Assembly (NCBI GenBank): GCA_027576995.1
Contig: JANBQC010000129.1
Coordinates: 1 to 55,279, forward strand
Source of the DNA: Dimargaris cristalligena
Lineage: Eukaryota; Kickxellomycota; Dimargaritomycetes; Dimargaritales; Dimargaritaceae
Direction of reading: 5' to 3'
DNA: 55,279 nt
Shown: positions 1 to 10,995 of the stretch, piece by piece
Layout: each line of letters begins with the position of its first letter
Numbering within the stretch: position 1 is the stretch's first letter
Program-made: the position numbers and the translations under genes
Notes under the pieces: model-generated
What the model was told of the DNA's origin: nothing
Databases searched by the model: none
What the model saw: only the letters and a program-made list of their open reading frames with translations

Positions 1-124
1 TAACTCGGGACGGCTCTTGGTAGCAGGATTGCCCTCGAGCCAAATCATATCATAGTTCACTCGGCGGGTACGCTGGGCTGGTGGTTTCTTCAGAATCAGC
101 TCATTAAACAGCTGATTATTAGAC
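1..124 (-). CDS. Possible terminal part of an unknown gene, cut by the window edge
   Basis: On the minus strand a frame stays open from position 123 to the window edge for 41 codons. It reads as a charged, coding-like peptide (segments NELILKKPPAQRTRR and NYDMIWLEGNPATKSRP). A TCAG acceptor lies just upstream at 128-125, so an exon would begin at 124 with one base completing a split codon. The gene would continue off the left edge. I do not recognise the product. The case rests only on composition and one splice motif, so this could be chance. Upstream exons, if any, would lie at higher coordinates, but I could not identify one. Confidence 0.35.
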
Positions 125-136
125 CTGAGATATCGT

Positions 137-1005
137 TAATATGCTGTGTATTTTTAATAGTAGATTTTACAAGGATAGGTGGGTGAGTATACTGCTCGTC
201 CTCTCCAGAATAGAGATGTGGTGGTATTTTAATGAGGGTGGCGGATAACCAAATGGTATGGCTGACTGACATGAGTAGTATGGGTGGGCCATTGAATATT
301 CATCTAGGCATGTCCCTCTACTTCCCTTCATTCTTCCAGTTAATCCACCCCCCTATCTCCTCAACAGTGGTGTCTCCTCTAATCCTAACCCTTCATGCCA
401 GAGAGCCACACAAAGAGGAATATATTAATACAAAGACTTGGTAGAAATTGCGCAGCTATCTGGCAGTACTAGTGATCACAGGTAGGTATAGGAAGTAGAG
501 CTAGTTAGGATCCTTATAGCCGTGGCTGGGATGCATAGCGAGCGCTGGTGATATTGAATTAAAGACAAAGGCTGCCCGACCATCGACTGGGCAGATCAAT
601 GCCGCCCCACATCTTTTCCAACCACTATAGCTGTGCGAAAGGCTCAATTTCTCGTTAGAAATTATGTAAACATAGTACACACTGTCGAGCCTTATGCACA
701 ATGCCGGACTAGTTTGAACGAAGGGAGGGAGTAAGAGAGAGAGAGAGAGAGAGAAGCCCATGGCTACTAGTTTCCTGCTAGATTTCCATTAACTCATTAA
801 TAGTATAAATATCGGCAGTGGTCGCCTTCATTTTATCGGTATCAACTTCAACTTTAATCACATTCTCACTCTCATACTCATCTGAATCCCCATTTTTCTA
901 TTCCAAGCACTGCAGTTTACCCTATTACAATTCTGGCGCTTTCCACCACCGGTCTCACTGATCATTAACATATTCTCACCCTAAACTGCCTCACTGTCTT
1001 TCACT
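137..1005. other. Intergenic stretch with GA microsatellite and promoter
   Basis: No convincing gene is seen. A (GA)n tract sits at about 732-754. A TATA-like element at 804-811 lies about 200 bp before the small secreted-protein gene, and the bases between are pyrimidine-rich like a 5' leader. Confidence 0.5.
804..811 (+). promoter_or_regulatory. TATA box of the small secreted-protein gene
   Basis: The octamer TATAAATA lies about 195 bp upstream of the ATG at 1006. The bases between are C/T-rich, as expected of an untranslated leader. This is position and motif evidence only. Confidence 0.4.
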
Positions 1006-1350
1006 ATGCGCTCCGTAATCCCTACCACGCTCGCCCTCTTAGCGTCCGCTACCCTGATTCTGGTTCTCGCCAATCCATTGCCCAGTGCCCCGGACTACTA
1101 TTACTCCCAAGTATCTGCCGTTCATTTGGTGCGCCGGGCCTCTAAGAAAGAAGACACCACTAAGGCCAGCCCACCAGCCCAAAAAACGATTGGGGTCGAA
1201 AAAGGTAACACAGATAAACTAGTCAAAAGATTTAGCGAAAATAACAAGAAGCAGGCGCCCGTTAAACAAGAGGGTAGGGTCAAAACTGAGGCCAGGCGCA
1301 TTGACGCAAAGGTCAACGCTGGTGGCGCGGCCACCGTTAAACCGAAATAG
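1006..1350 (+). CDS. Small secreted basic protein with possible dibasic processing sites
   Basis: A 114-residue protein. The first ~22 residues form a typical signal peptide (MRSVIPTTLALLASATLILV followed by small residues), with likely cleavage after the LANPLPSA region. The mature part is short, hydrophilic, rich in Lys, Thr, Ala and Gln, and has no cysteine. Dibasic pairs (RR near residue 44, KR near residue 74) could be sites for a Kex2-type protease. A TATA-like motif upstream and a single uninterrupted frame support a real gene. I recognise no domain. It could be a small secreted effector-like or cell-surface peptide, but function is unknown. An antisense frame overlaps it and is taken to be a shadow. 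Confidence 0.55.
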   Translation: MRSVIPTTLALLASATLILVLANPLPSAPDYYYSQVSAVHLVRRASKKEDTTKASPPAQKTIGVEKGNTDKLVKRFSENNKKQAPVKQEGRVKTEARRIDAKVNAGGAATVKPK

Positions 1351-2183
1351 TCCATTTAGCCATACTATTAGCCAATTGGGGGGGAACTAGAGAACTCCAT
1401 CAACTTCTTCAATAAACAATGATCTATTCACGGTGGCCCCCAAGAGCCATCCTGACGGAATCTCTCTCACTCACTGTTGCGTTCAGTTATTGACAGCTTT
1501 GTATGATGCAGCCGCTGATGCTATCGATGCAATAGCCAATATAGCTCGATTGACCTGATGTTGTGTACAATTAGCACACATCTTTAACTGGGATGCTTTG
1601 CCTTTACTATATTTAAACTTGTATTTTGAAGTTGCAATTCCATTAGTACATATTACAGGACTAATGCCTGTTGGGGGGGGGGTTGCTCTAAGCTCAATAG
1701 TGTCCCTTTGATATAGGAATACTTCTGACCGGATGAGAACGATGGGCGTGTAGCCTAGAGTAGTACCAACGAAGACGAAACCCATTTTAGGAGAAGTTCA
1801 TACAGACTGTGTAGCGAAACATCCGTTGGATACGGTAAATATTACCTGGTCGAAAATGAGCATCCCACCTAGCCCAGCACTCTATTACAGGGGAATACAT
1901 AAGCCGCATAAAAATATAGTTTATATATGTGCTCGCATATGCGATTATCTTTAAATATATATGTAAAAATCATGGTAAGGTGAGTGAGGGGGTAAATTAG
2001 GCTCTTATTCATATACCTCTTTGCAAATCCAAAAATAATAATAATTAAATCAATTTTTTAAAAAAAGGGGGAATCAGAATAACGACCTCCCTCCCCCACA
2101 GGGCCCGCAAAACGACAACAAAGGGAAATCGACCAAGGTCACCATTGAGTGTATCAAAAAATTAGTCGACTTTCCAACTACGC
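1351..2183. other. Intergenic, holds a decayed MITE copy
   Basis: AT-rich sequence between the secreted-protein gene and the 3' end of the Munc13-like gene. The only structure recognised is a degenerate MITE fragment at about 1784-1880. A (T)n/(A)n rich segment lies near 2040-2065. Confidence 0.5.
1784..1880 (+). repeat. Degenerate copy of the 142-bp MITE family
   Basis: The segment contains recognisable left-end and internal blocks of the family: GAGAAGTTCATACAGACTG, then GTAGCGAAACATCC, then GGTAAATATTACCTGGTC. The right terminal repeat cannot be found, so this is an older or truncated copy. Confidence 0.6.
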
Positions 2184-5100
2184 CTAACGTTCGTCAGCGG
2201 GTGGTGGATGGGTGTCGCGGGCCCTTAGTAACCGCATTACAATCTCAGTATCATTCACCGATTTTTTGGCCTCCCGGTTTAGTTTATTTCGTCGTTGCCG
2301 GTTGCCGTACGCCCAGACGGTTTTCCGCCGTTGAATATCGCGGCGCCGAGCGGCGAATTCCGGCATTTGGTCCCGTTTGGTAAAATTCACGTACAGGTCC
2401 ACCAGGTCCTCGGTGGGCAAGTGGTAATATTCGCGTATCTTGAGCAAGTCGTAGTAGTGGCGGGATTGCAGTCGGTCGATGAGGTCCACGTCCCCCGTGG
2501 GATCGTCGTCACCGTTGAAGAAAAGCTTGAGTCGCTCGAGGCAGGCGTAAATAATGCCGAGCTGACCCGGGGTTAGTACGGTGTACTGATCATCATCAAA
2601 CGGACCCTGGCCGGGCGGTAGGAGCAGGTCGTCAAAAATATAGAGGATTTCCCGCCAGATTTTAACTACGATGTTCTTAGAAACACCGCTGTGTAAATTT
2701 TGGAACAGGACGGCCAGGTTAGTGTTGAGATAGTCGGTCAGGGGCTGCAGCACGAGGTCGCAGTGGATCGCTTCCCGCGACATTGTGTCTACCGGGTCCT
2801 CGGGAAGGGACGAAGACGATTTCGAAACCGGGTCGGAGGTGGGGGTATGCGAGCTTGGGGAGCCGGAGTTACTGACTGGTGGGGTCGACCCAGTCGCCTT
2901 TCCTAAAAACGCTCGGAACTTGTTGCCTAAAAACGAGGAAGATGATGGGGCCACGGCGGACGTGGTCGTTAGGGCACCTGTCTCAGCGGGTCGACTAGCT
3001 GCGAGCGGTGGTGAGGGGCGGGGAGGGGGAGGAGCATCCTTCAGAAGATTCTTAAACGCCAAACAGTCACGCATATAGTTGGACATTTGCTGAACGATCA
3101 TCCTGCCCATACCGCTCTGGGCCAGCTGAATCATGCGGAAAATCTTACCAAAGTAGAATTGGGTGTCGGCCTTTTCCAAGTCGACGGTCGCCCGCAGCCA
3201 AATCCGGCCGGTGGGCCGGAAATCGAGGTAGAAATCCTTGGTGACTTCATCGCGGAAGGCACTGGGGTCGAAGGGAATGGATGCGTAGGCGTAGACCTCC
3301 TCCTTATCGGTGTAATCATCAATGTCCTGCACGGTAATGAGCAGGTTACAGGGAATATTATCGACTGAAAATTCCACGTGTTCATCCCAACGGGGGTTAG
3401 TACCCAGGAAACTCGGCCGGGAGCGGCCCAGTTTCCGTTTGGTACCCATGTTCGTAAACTCGATAAAGGGCCGTGGATTGGCCTTGTCCAGGGACAGGCT
3501 CTCAGCGTGTAAGACGTGGAAAGAGACGAGAAAGGTATCGACTTCGGCGGGCGGGGCGGCTGACGAGGTGGGCGGCCGTTCGATGCGGCCCAGATGGGTT
3601 TCCACACCAAGGGCGTCGTACATTTGGTTGACCCGTTCCTCAATCATATGCAGGTTATTGAGAGCCGTGCACGACTCGATACTAAAATACACGGGCTGGC
3701 TGTTTTCGGCCCCTTGGGTAATGATTACCCCCATGCTGCGGAGAAACATACTCGAGCGATCCGCGAACGATTTGGTGCCCCCGAGGGCCATCATGGCCAG
3801 GGTTTCCATGAATTTCTTCTCGACGCTTTCCCGGTAAATATTAAGCATGTCAAGCATTATTTTGGCGAACCGCTTCATGATTTCTTCTTCGACCGCCGCG
3901 TCGGGCCAGGTTATTTTACGAATGAGCTCAATCTGCTGGAAAAAAATGGCCGAGACATCGATGACGGACGAAGAATAGGGGAAGCGCTCTCCTTCGTATT
4001 GGGTCTACCGTTTGTAACAATGTGGCGTACCATTTAGTGGGAGGTGATCAACAGAGTATAGGTTAGTATGGGGAGGTCTGCCATAAATGACGTGGGATGT
4101 CCGGGTGGAGAGGAATGCCCATTTTGATCCACCTTCTAATTAAGCCGAAAGATTTCACAGTTAAATGATAGATAGGTCTCACGGGTGCTTACCGTTTCAA
4201 TATTAATGGCATTCGTAATCCAAGTTGGTATGTCAGATTCAATCTGGGCCATCCACCGAAAAAGGTGCTTTTTCAGCCAAATGGGGAGTTCGTCCCGGAG
4301 CAGAGGTACACCGGCTATATTGATTGCGTGCTCGTTAAGATCGTAAATGACTTCGTAAATATCCAGGGCGTTGGCCAGGTCCACCTCACCATCCCGCGGA
4401 GTATTGATAATATTCTGTACTTCCAGTTTGAGGCATTTGAGTTCACTTTCCAGGGCAAAGGCCGCCACGTGGATTACATAATTAGGGGAGAGGGCAATTT
4501 TCGGGAGGAGCCGGCCAATGTGGCGACTATCCTGTTCCACAAGGGTGGACAAGTAGGTAAGGGGTAGAATTTCGGAGTCGGGGTACGCGGCCTCGGCCAC
4601 CTCGTGCAACTTCTGGTAGCGTTGCACAGCGGCGGACTGGATGGTTTGGACCATGTCGCCGTACATGGCGGGAATACGGTCCAGCATGACCCGCTGGAAC
4701 ACCGCGCTGTTGACCAGTTGGACGAGGAGATCGACGGCGAACACGGAGGCGGTTTTCTGGGACATTTCCATATGCATGACGGTGAGGGCGAAGTCTTCAA
4801 TTACCCAGGTTTGGATTTCGGTGAAGATGGTTAAGCACAAATTGAGGTCCTGTTGGGTCCAGATATTTTTGGGGGATTCGTAGGCACGCTCCATGTTATC
4901 AAGGGCCTCAAGTAGGTAGGGCTGGGGGATCTCGCGGCGAAAGACCATGGTTTTGATAACGTCCAACTGGATAATCTCGTGGGCCTGCTGGGGGACGCGC
5001 CAGAACTTGGCACATTGGTTTAGAAGTAGGAGAGACGCCTCCGAGAGAGTGGGCTTCTCGGCCGGGGGTTCGGGCTTTTCGAATGCTACGCACACATCTC

Positions 5101-6863
5101 GGTAAATACAACGACCCAGGAGTACTTGGTAGCACGACCGGGGACTGCGGGGTACAAAGACGAGGTCGTTTTTACGGGTCTACGGAGGGGAGCATACATA
5201 GATATAAAGAAAGCAAGAGAGAGAGAAAGTGGAAGCAGTCGATTGTTAGACATGGGTGGCGCATTATATTAGAACCGCATTTACATCCCATGAATTTACC
5301 ATGCATGCACAGCATGTAAGTAAGTGTATGCAAGTCACGGGGCCAGTGCCAGGAAGAGGGGGGAAGCGAATATGCAGGACATGGGAGGTACCAAACCATC
5401 TTCCGGAGCACTCCATATGGCAGAAGTTCATCCAGGCTGTATAACGAATAATCCATTTGATGAGGTAAATACTACTAGGTGAAAATATATATCCCACCGA
5501 TTTTCCCATACATATATTGTGTAAAACCTTATACAGTTGGGTTGAAGTTCACCCATATGCTTTCCCCTCCCCCTCTTTTTTATGTTGGTGGCAGAGAGAT
5601 AGTATATATACATACATTAAGAGAAAAAAGACCATAACAATAGTGCATAAAACAAATTGGAACTTTCTGACTTACCAAATCGAACTCGGTCTTGCGCACG
5701 GTGCTGTAGTTGTAATTACGGTAGCGCATACCTTCCAAAATCCGGCTAATTTCTAAGTTTTCCTGATCCATTAACCGCGTGCGACCGTCCTCGTCCAAAA
5801 AGTCGGAGGGTTTGTAGCCATATACGATGCCCTGGTTCAAAAGATCGAGGAGAAGGCGAAGATCATTGCCTGCGTTTTCTTCGGTACAGAGGGGTATGGT
5901 GGCGTTGATGTAGGCCTGATGCAACTCGGGCGGGGTTTGGAAGATGATAATAACCCGGCTGGCGAGGGGCCCAAGTCTCCGGTATAAGCGGGCGTCGAGC
6001 GACTCGGGGACGTCAAATAAGTTCAAATCGGTGAGATCGCCCAGGCGTTCCAGGATAGCGGGGGAAGACGGGTGGTCGGGGCAGACGGCCGAGATGGTCA
6101 TGCGGATAATGGCGATGAAATTGGTTAATTCCCGCTCCAGTTGGGCATTCACAAACGAAATCATTTCCTTATTCTGGGCGTCGGGGGTTTTCTCATCGGG
6201 CGGGGAATCCAGGCCGGAGGTGAGGGCGGCCGGGTCCAGTAAAAGGGGGCTGTGGGGGGTGGAGGTGGTGCTGATGGCCTGCTGACTTTTCCAGTGTTGG
6301 CGGTACATGCGCTTGACAATTTGCGAATAGAGCCGGAGCAGGTCGTCGACTTTACCGTTGAGGGCCAGATTATCTCGGAAAGTCTTGACGTTCATGTCCT
6401 TGAGAAACAACGCCAGACAGTTTTTGGAAAAGTCCGGAGCGGAAAGCATCGACTGGCGGTTACGGGACGACCGGCGGCGGACGGGTAGGGAACCCCCCGG
6501 GGTGAGTGGAGGGGCCAGGAGGGTGGGTTTAGGGGCGGCGGCGGCGGACGACGACGATGAGGGGAAGGCGTAGGCCCCTGAACTGTCGGTTAGAATCTGG
6601 TGAATGCGCTGCTCCAACCCCTTGAGCAGGGCCTTGGGTATCTCGGCGTATTTCTCGGGGGCCTTAAACCGGCTGTTGATGCTACTAAGGCCGGACATGA
6701 TCTTGGACTGCCGCCGCTGCATGGTGGCCATGGAGTAGCGGTTGTTCTGGCTAGGCCTGGCGGTAATGGGATTGTGCTTCTGGTCGAAAAGTAGGGCACA
6801 GCGGAGGGTGTATTCATAGGCATTGTCATCCTCGGGGTATGTGGTTGGCTGGGGAGGGTCCAT
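2184..6863 (-). CDS. Munc13/Unc13-like MUN and C2 domain protein (Ync13-type)
   Basis: Three exons: 6863-5676, 5179-4193 and 4004-2184, all joined in phase 0, giving about 1331 residues. Donors are GTAAG and GTAAGC; acceptors are TAG. The first intron is 496 nt and the second 188 nt. The product resembles fungal Munc13-like proteins, which prime vesicles for exocytosis and in fission yeast (Ync13) act at the division site. The N-terminal ~400 residues contain a low-complexity Ser/Pro/Ala linker. The middle exon is helical MUN/MHD1-type sequence. A C2 domain lies at about residues 880-1002 (PRPFIEFTNMG to FDPSAF). After a Ser/Pro linker, an MHD2-like segment lies at about 1132-1250 (DLVLQPLTDYLN, VKIWREILYIFDDLLLPP). 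I started at the ATG at 6863 because the open frame further upstream runs through an (AT)n repeat and low-complexity sequence. The family call is secure; the exact orthologue is inferred. Confidence 0.85.
5416..5557 (+). repeat. Full-length 142-bp MITE inside an intron of the Munc13-like gene
   Basis: It runs from TATGGCAGAAGTTCATCC to GTTGAAGTTCACCCATA. The ends are imperfect inverted repeats of about 30 bp (ATATGG, then GAA-TTCA, then CTGTATAA). It sits wholly within intron 1 of the Munc13-like gene, so it should be removed by splicing. Confidence 0.85.
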
Positions 6864-6995
6864 GGTGTAGTAAGTAAATGTATTGGTAAACGAGGGAGTG
6901 GCAAGCGCAGATAGAGACCGTGAGGGGTTCTGACACCCGAGGAGACAGACCAATAGCGAACCTGGACGGTGCTCGTAAGGGTAGGTGGGACAGAC

Positions 6996-7021
6996 TATAT
7001 ATATATATATATATATATATA
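6996..7021. repeat. (AT)n microsatellite
   Basis: About 13 uninterrupted TA units, roughly 135 bp upstream of the Munc13-like start codon. Confidence 0.95.
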
Positions 7022-7850
7022 CTAAACTATATATGAAATATTCGGGTGGACGCAGACTGACAGACTGACAGACAGAGGGATGGAATGCAAGACTAGGACT
7101 GAGGCGAATGTAAGAAGAAAAGACGAGGAAAGCCCGCTGGAAAATAAAGGGGAGGCCAAGGTAGGTCCGATAGACACCACCGGGTATATGGGCTGGCTGG
7201 TGGTAAATGTGGGTGGGTGGGAGCCACGGGAGTAGTTGCGAGGGTTGATTAGCAGGGAAGCAAGCAAGGAGGCCGAAGCGGGTAACAGTAGAAGGCAATA
7301 CACGACAATAAAGGAACAGAGCTCAGCGGAAAGGGTTAAAGGCCGACGTGCCTTGCTGATCGCGGGGGGTGAATTCTAAACAATAGGCCAAACACTCTCT
7401 TTTCCTATACGACGAGCTGGGTTGGACAAAAACAAGTAAGTATTGCAGTCTCCCCTTGGTCACCCATACGCTGCTGGATGGGGAGGATGATCTTCGCCTT
7501 CTAATAATAGTGCCACCGGGTCGGTCACTCTATTAATTACATATTGAATATTAGGAGGTCCCCCCTCTCCAGTCAGCCAAATAACCTGATTGTGCCTTAC
7601 TCATGCTGCCCTGGATGGATCCACGGCCCCGGGGTATCATCACATGGTGGGGGCTTTTAAAGGGTTTGACCTACTGGCACTTACTTCCATCTATATTTAA
7701 TTCCCCTAACTGGGTTTACCGAAATTCCCTAGCCCCTTCTTCTACGACTACTGTACCGTGTATGTGTTACAACACTATTCGAAATAGACATACCCTTGGT
7801 TTACACCATGAAAATTACCCGACAGCTGACATCAAAGAACCTCTTTTTAA

Positions 7851-7992
7851 TATGGTAGAAGTTCATCCAGGCTGTATAGCGAATAATCCATTTGATGAGG
7901 TAAATATTACTGGTCAAAAGTTATTCTCCCACATATTATCCCATTCACATATTGTGTAAAATCTTATACAGTTGGGCTAAAGTTCACCCATA
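7851..7992 (+). repeat. Full-length 142-bp MITE
   Basis: Same length, ends and internal blocks as the copy at 5416-5557: TATGGTAGAAGTTCATCC at the left end, CTAAAGTTCACCCATA at the right, and GCGAATAATCCATTTGATG inside. The flanking bases fit a TA target site. Confidence 0.88.
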
Positions 7993-8061
7993 TTCTACAA
8001 TTGCAAAGTATCCCCTTCCATCGAAGCAATAATAGCATACCCGGGGCAGCTTCCCACTCCT

Positions 8062-10332
8062 TCAGCTTTTTTTGTGCACAACAAACCCCTCCCCTCCCAC
8101 CCTTACCACAGGACCAGCTGGCCCGGCCTCGGACAATAGATTGCCCGCGGCATCGGCACTCCCCTCCACCATCGGAACGTCTTCCTTAACCGTGAGGGGC
8201 TCGAAATCCACTGATTTCAGGTCCTTGAACAGCTCCTTATTCCGCTCGTAGATATCCACCATCAGGTCGTATTCCTCCTGGGAGGTGGGCGTAATGCCTT
8301 GATCCGCGAGATACTCCCCGCACCCCATCGAGTAGTGCTGCTCGGTCCACTGCTGGAGGTGGTCCTGCGTCTTGCCCAGTTTACGCTCCCCCAGCATAAT
8401 GTACACCCCCTTGACGACATCAATATCGGCCCGGAAGCCCCGCTGGGGCATGGTCTCCTGGATCAAGCGGAGCGCTGGCTCCGGCTTCGCTAGTTTACAG
8501 TAGGTGTTGGCCAACTCGTTATAATTGGCCTCGTCCAGGGTGAGATCCCGTACCTGACGTAGTTGGCCGAGGATCATCTCCAGGAACAAAGGGTCGTGGT
8601 GCGTGGCGCAGTACTCGAACGCCAGGGTTACACAGGCATTATTGAGTCGCGGGCGGTTCATGATCTGGTCTTGACGGCGGCCACCTTCGGCACCACCATC
8701 TGGGTTGTTACTACTACTGGTGTTCCCCTCAGTTACGTGACTGCGCACCAGCTTAAGCCATAGCGGTTTAAATGGCCCAGGGTCCTGGCTAAAGGCGAAG
8801 GCCCGCAGAAAAATCTCGAACAGCTGACTAGTGGGGGATGCGACCCGCACCTGGCCCTGTTGAACCATATCGAATAGTTCCCGGATAATATTCTCCTGGA
8901 GGGCGGAATGGCACTCCCCCAATAGACCCTCTATTAGTGACAGGGCTACCCGCGGGCCTTGGTTCGGTTGTTGTGGATCACGGTCAGCAGCGGGTATCTT
9001 CTCCCCGACCCCGGTGTAGCGCTTGAAGAGCTGCCACGCGTGAGCTACGTTGTGAGCCGTGCAGTAGGCCTGGATAAGCGGCGGATAGGTGGCCATAGTA
9101 GGTGCCCAATTGGACTGGTGTTTCAAACAGCGATGGAGCGCCACGGCGGTATAGGCCTCGCAAGTGGGCATGGAACCAGCGGTACTGGAGTTTCCGCCTG
9201 GATTCGAGGTGGACTGAGCCCCATCAGTGGTGATATCACAGAAACGTGCCTCGGGCGCATCTACCGGATGACGAAGGATAAGTCCCGAGAGAATATCGTC
9301 GTAGGTATGCTGGGTGGCCGTAAAGCCGGCCTCGTGCATAAAGGTCAGCACCTGCATGAGTTGCTCGCTACGTCTAGCATCGTCCGATACCGAAGAACTG
9401 TTCCCCAGCGAAAGGGCCAGTCGATTAAGGCCACCCGCACCATCCTCCGGGTCCATAGGCGGCTCGGGGTCGGGTTCGGGGGTTGGCGTGTAGATCAACC
9501 CGTGCAGAAGGATCTCGTAGGTCGCGAGGGTGTATGGATCCCGCTTGGTTTGCAGTTCCCTGCGCATGTCCAGAGCCGTCTCCACCTGGCCGCTCATAAC
9601 CAGAGCAAATGTTAGGTACTGGAACGTCCGGGGGGTCAGCATAATTCTCAAGGTAGTGACTTGTTCAAAAATGACCATGGCGCGCTCCAGGAGTCCGTAT
9701 TGGAGATAGCCCCCCATAATCAGCTCGACGTCTTCCGCAGCTAGCGGGCAGGTCCCGGGCGCGATGGGTAAGGACGTTGCTAGATTCTGCCAATGCTCGA
9801 GATTCTCGAAAATATCGCCCACCAACACATCCAAGCGATCCACGAACCGTTGTTGGGTCGTGGTCTCCGGTTCAGGTAACTGGTAGTTAGCCTGATCAAT
9901 GGTGCACTGGTTGTTGAGGCTGAAAAACTGCGGAAACTCACTGGCGTTGGGTACCGCTTGGGGTATTAGGCCCCTAAGGAGGTCTAAAGGCAGAAGGGGT
10001 GAGGTGGGTTCAGACGGGTCGCGAAGCTCAATATAGTGTTGCCAGAGCTCAGGGCTTCCCGGGCTTTGCTGGTATAAGGACAGGAGCTGTTCATTCACCC
10101 CGGGGCCAGTGGCGTAGGCGGGCTCTCTAAGGGTGCTATAGGGAATGGATCGGGTCCATGTTGTCGAGGTCGATGTGTATATAACGGCCGAGGACCCGAA
10201 GTTGGGTGCTCGGCTAACTGTTGTGAGAGTTCGTTGCCTAACGAGGGGAAATGGCCGCAGCTGGGTTGAGACTGGGGTTAAAGCCCCCCCTGCCTTCTGT
10301 CGTTCCAGCCGGGAGCAAATACGAGAAAACAT
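8062..10332 (-). CDS. Mitochondrial pentatricopeptide-repeat-like protein
   Basis: A single-exon frame coding 756 residues from the ATG at 10332. The frame is open to 10419, but the chosen start gives a classic mitochondrial presequence (MFSRICSRLERQ, then many Arg, Ser and Thr with few acidic residues). The body is alpha-helical with PPR-like helix pairs, for example GLLERAMVIFEQVTTL followed by TFQYLTFALVMSGQVETALD, and near the C-terminus ANYNELANTYCKLAKPEPAL. PPR proteins bind organellar RNA, so a role in mitochondrial RNA processing or translation is likely. The specific target is unknown, and I cannot say whether it is the Ccm1, Aep or another subgroup. It is transcribed divergently from URB2. 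Confidence 0.75.
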   Translation of the reverse strand: MFSRICSRLERQKAGGALTPVSTQLRPFPLVRQRTLTTVSRAPNFGSSAVIYTSTSTTWTRSIPYSTLREPAYATGPGVNEQLLSLYQQSPGSPELWQHYIELRDPSEPTSPLLPLDLLRGLIPQAVPNASEFPQFFSLNNQCTIDQANYQLPEPETTTQQRFVDRLDVLVGDIFENLEHWQNLATSLPIAPGTCPLAAEDVELIMGGYLQYGLLERAMVIFEQVTTLRIMLTPRTFQYLTFALVMSGQVETALDMRRELQTKRDPYTLATYEILLHGLIYTPTPEPDPEPPMDPEDGAGGLNRLALSLGNSSSVSDDARRSEQLMQVLTFMHEAGFTATQHTYDDILSGLILRHPVDAPEARFCDITTDGAQSTSNPGGNSSTAGSMPTCEAYTAVALHRCLKHQSNWAPTMATYPPLIQAYCTAHNVAHAWQLFKRYTGVGEKIPAADRDPQQPNQGPRVALSLIEGLLGECHSALQENIIRELFDMVQQGQVRVASPTSQLFEIFLRAFAFSQDPGPFKPLWLKLVRSHVTEGNTSSSNNPDGGAEGGRRQDQIMNRPRLNNACVTLAFEYCATHHDPLFLEMILGQLRQVRDLTLDEANYNELANTYCKLAKPEPALRLIQETMPQRGFRADIDVVKGVYIMLGERKLGKTQDHLQQWTEQHYSMGCGEYLADQGITPTSQEEYDLMVDIYERNKELFKDLKSVDFEPLTVKEDVPMVEGSADAAGNLLSEAGPAGPVVRVGGEGFVVHKKS

Positions 10333-10995
10333 GGAATAGCCGCCGGGTGGGAGGTAGGTTCTGGGCCCGATATGCAAACGTAGTAAAGTAAGCGGCAAGT
10401 AGTAAAGTCTCGAAGTCACCCTATATGGAATCCAAAGTCAAGGCATATTTATTATAGACCCCGTGCAGTGGCTCCTTTTATGGTAGGAGTGCGCTGCTTA
10501 TATGAGAATAGGAAGTTTCTATGCCTATTGAAACTCATGGCCAGAAGGAACTCCAATACCACATTTGGCTGGATATTCGAAATATACATGGACCATGGGA
10601 TATTATTTCTCTAAAGGCGGGGCCAGGCATACTGGGTCTTTTTCACTATGAATTGTATCTTTTGGCCTGGGTTGAATATTTTTTACCCGTTTAATTTACC
10701 TTGCCAAATAATTTCGTGCATTTTTTTTTCTAATTCGCTGTAGCCATAGCCTGGAATCACTCTTCGTTCCCAAACGCAGTGTCTGGCCGGCTCAAGGTGT
10801 GGCGATTAGACTATTCAATTGCGTCCATATTAGCCCTTTGCGCTTTTTCACCCCCTCCTCTATAGAAGCTACTTTGCACTTTGTGGCATTGGCTTCGCAT
10901 ACCTCGCATACTCCATCTTTTTATCTAGTTCCGACCAGCACTGTCTCCTAGCTTCTAGCCACAGTTGATTAGCCGCCAAAAAAATAAATAAAGCC
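10333..10995. promoter_or_regulatory. Divergent promoter region between the PPR-like gene and URB2
   Basis: A 663-bp region separating two head-to-head genes. It must hold both promoters. I see T-rich tracts near 10720-10735 and no clear TATA box. Confidence 0.4.

Larger units (their letters stand above)
6864..8061. other. Intergenic/upstream region with (AT)n tract and a MITE
   Basis: This is the 5' region of the Munc13-like gene and the 3' side of the PPR-like gene. It contains an (AT)n microsatellite at about 6996-7021 and a full MITE at 7851-7992. The coding-like frame from 6864 to 7298 is judged to be leader sequence. No further gene is seen. Confidence 0.5.

Noticed and set aside
6864..7298. 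N-terminal extension of the Munc13-like protein
   Set aside because: The frame is open but passes through an (AT)n repeat giving a poly Tyr-Ile stretch and other low-complexity sequence. The ATG at 6863 is the better start.
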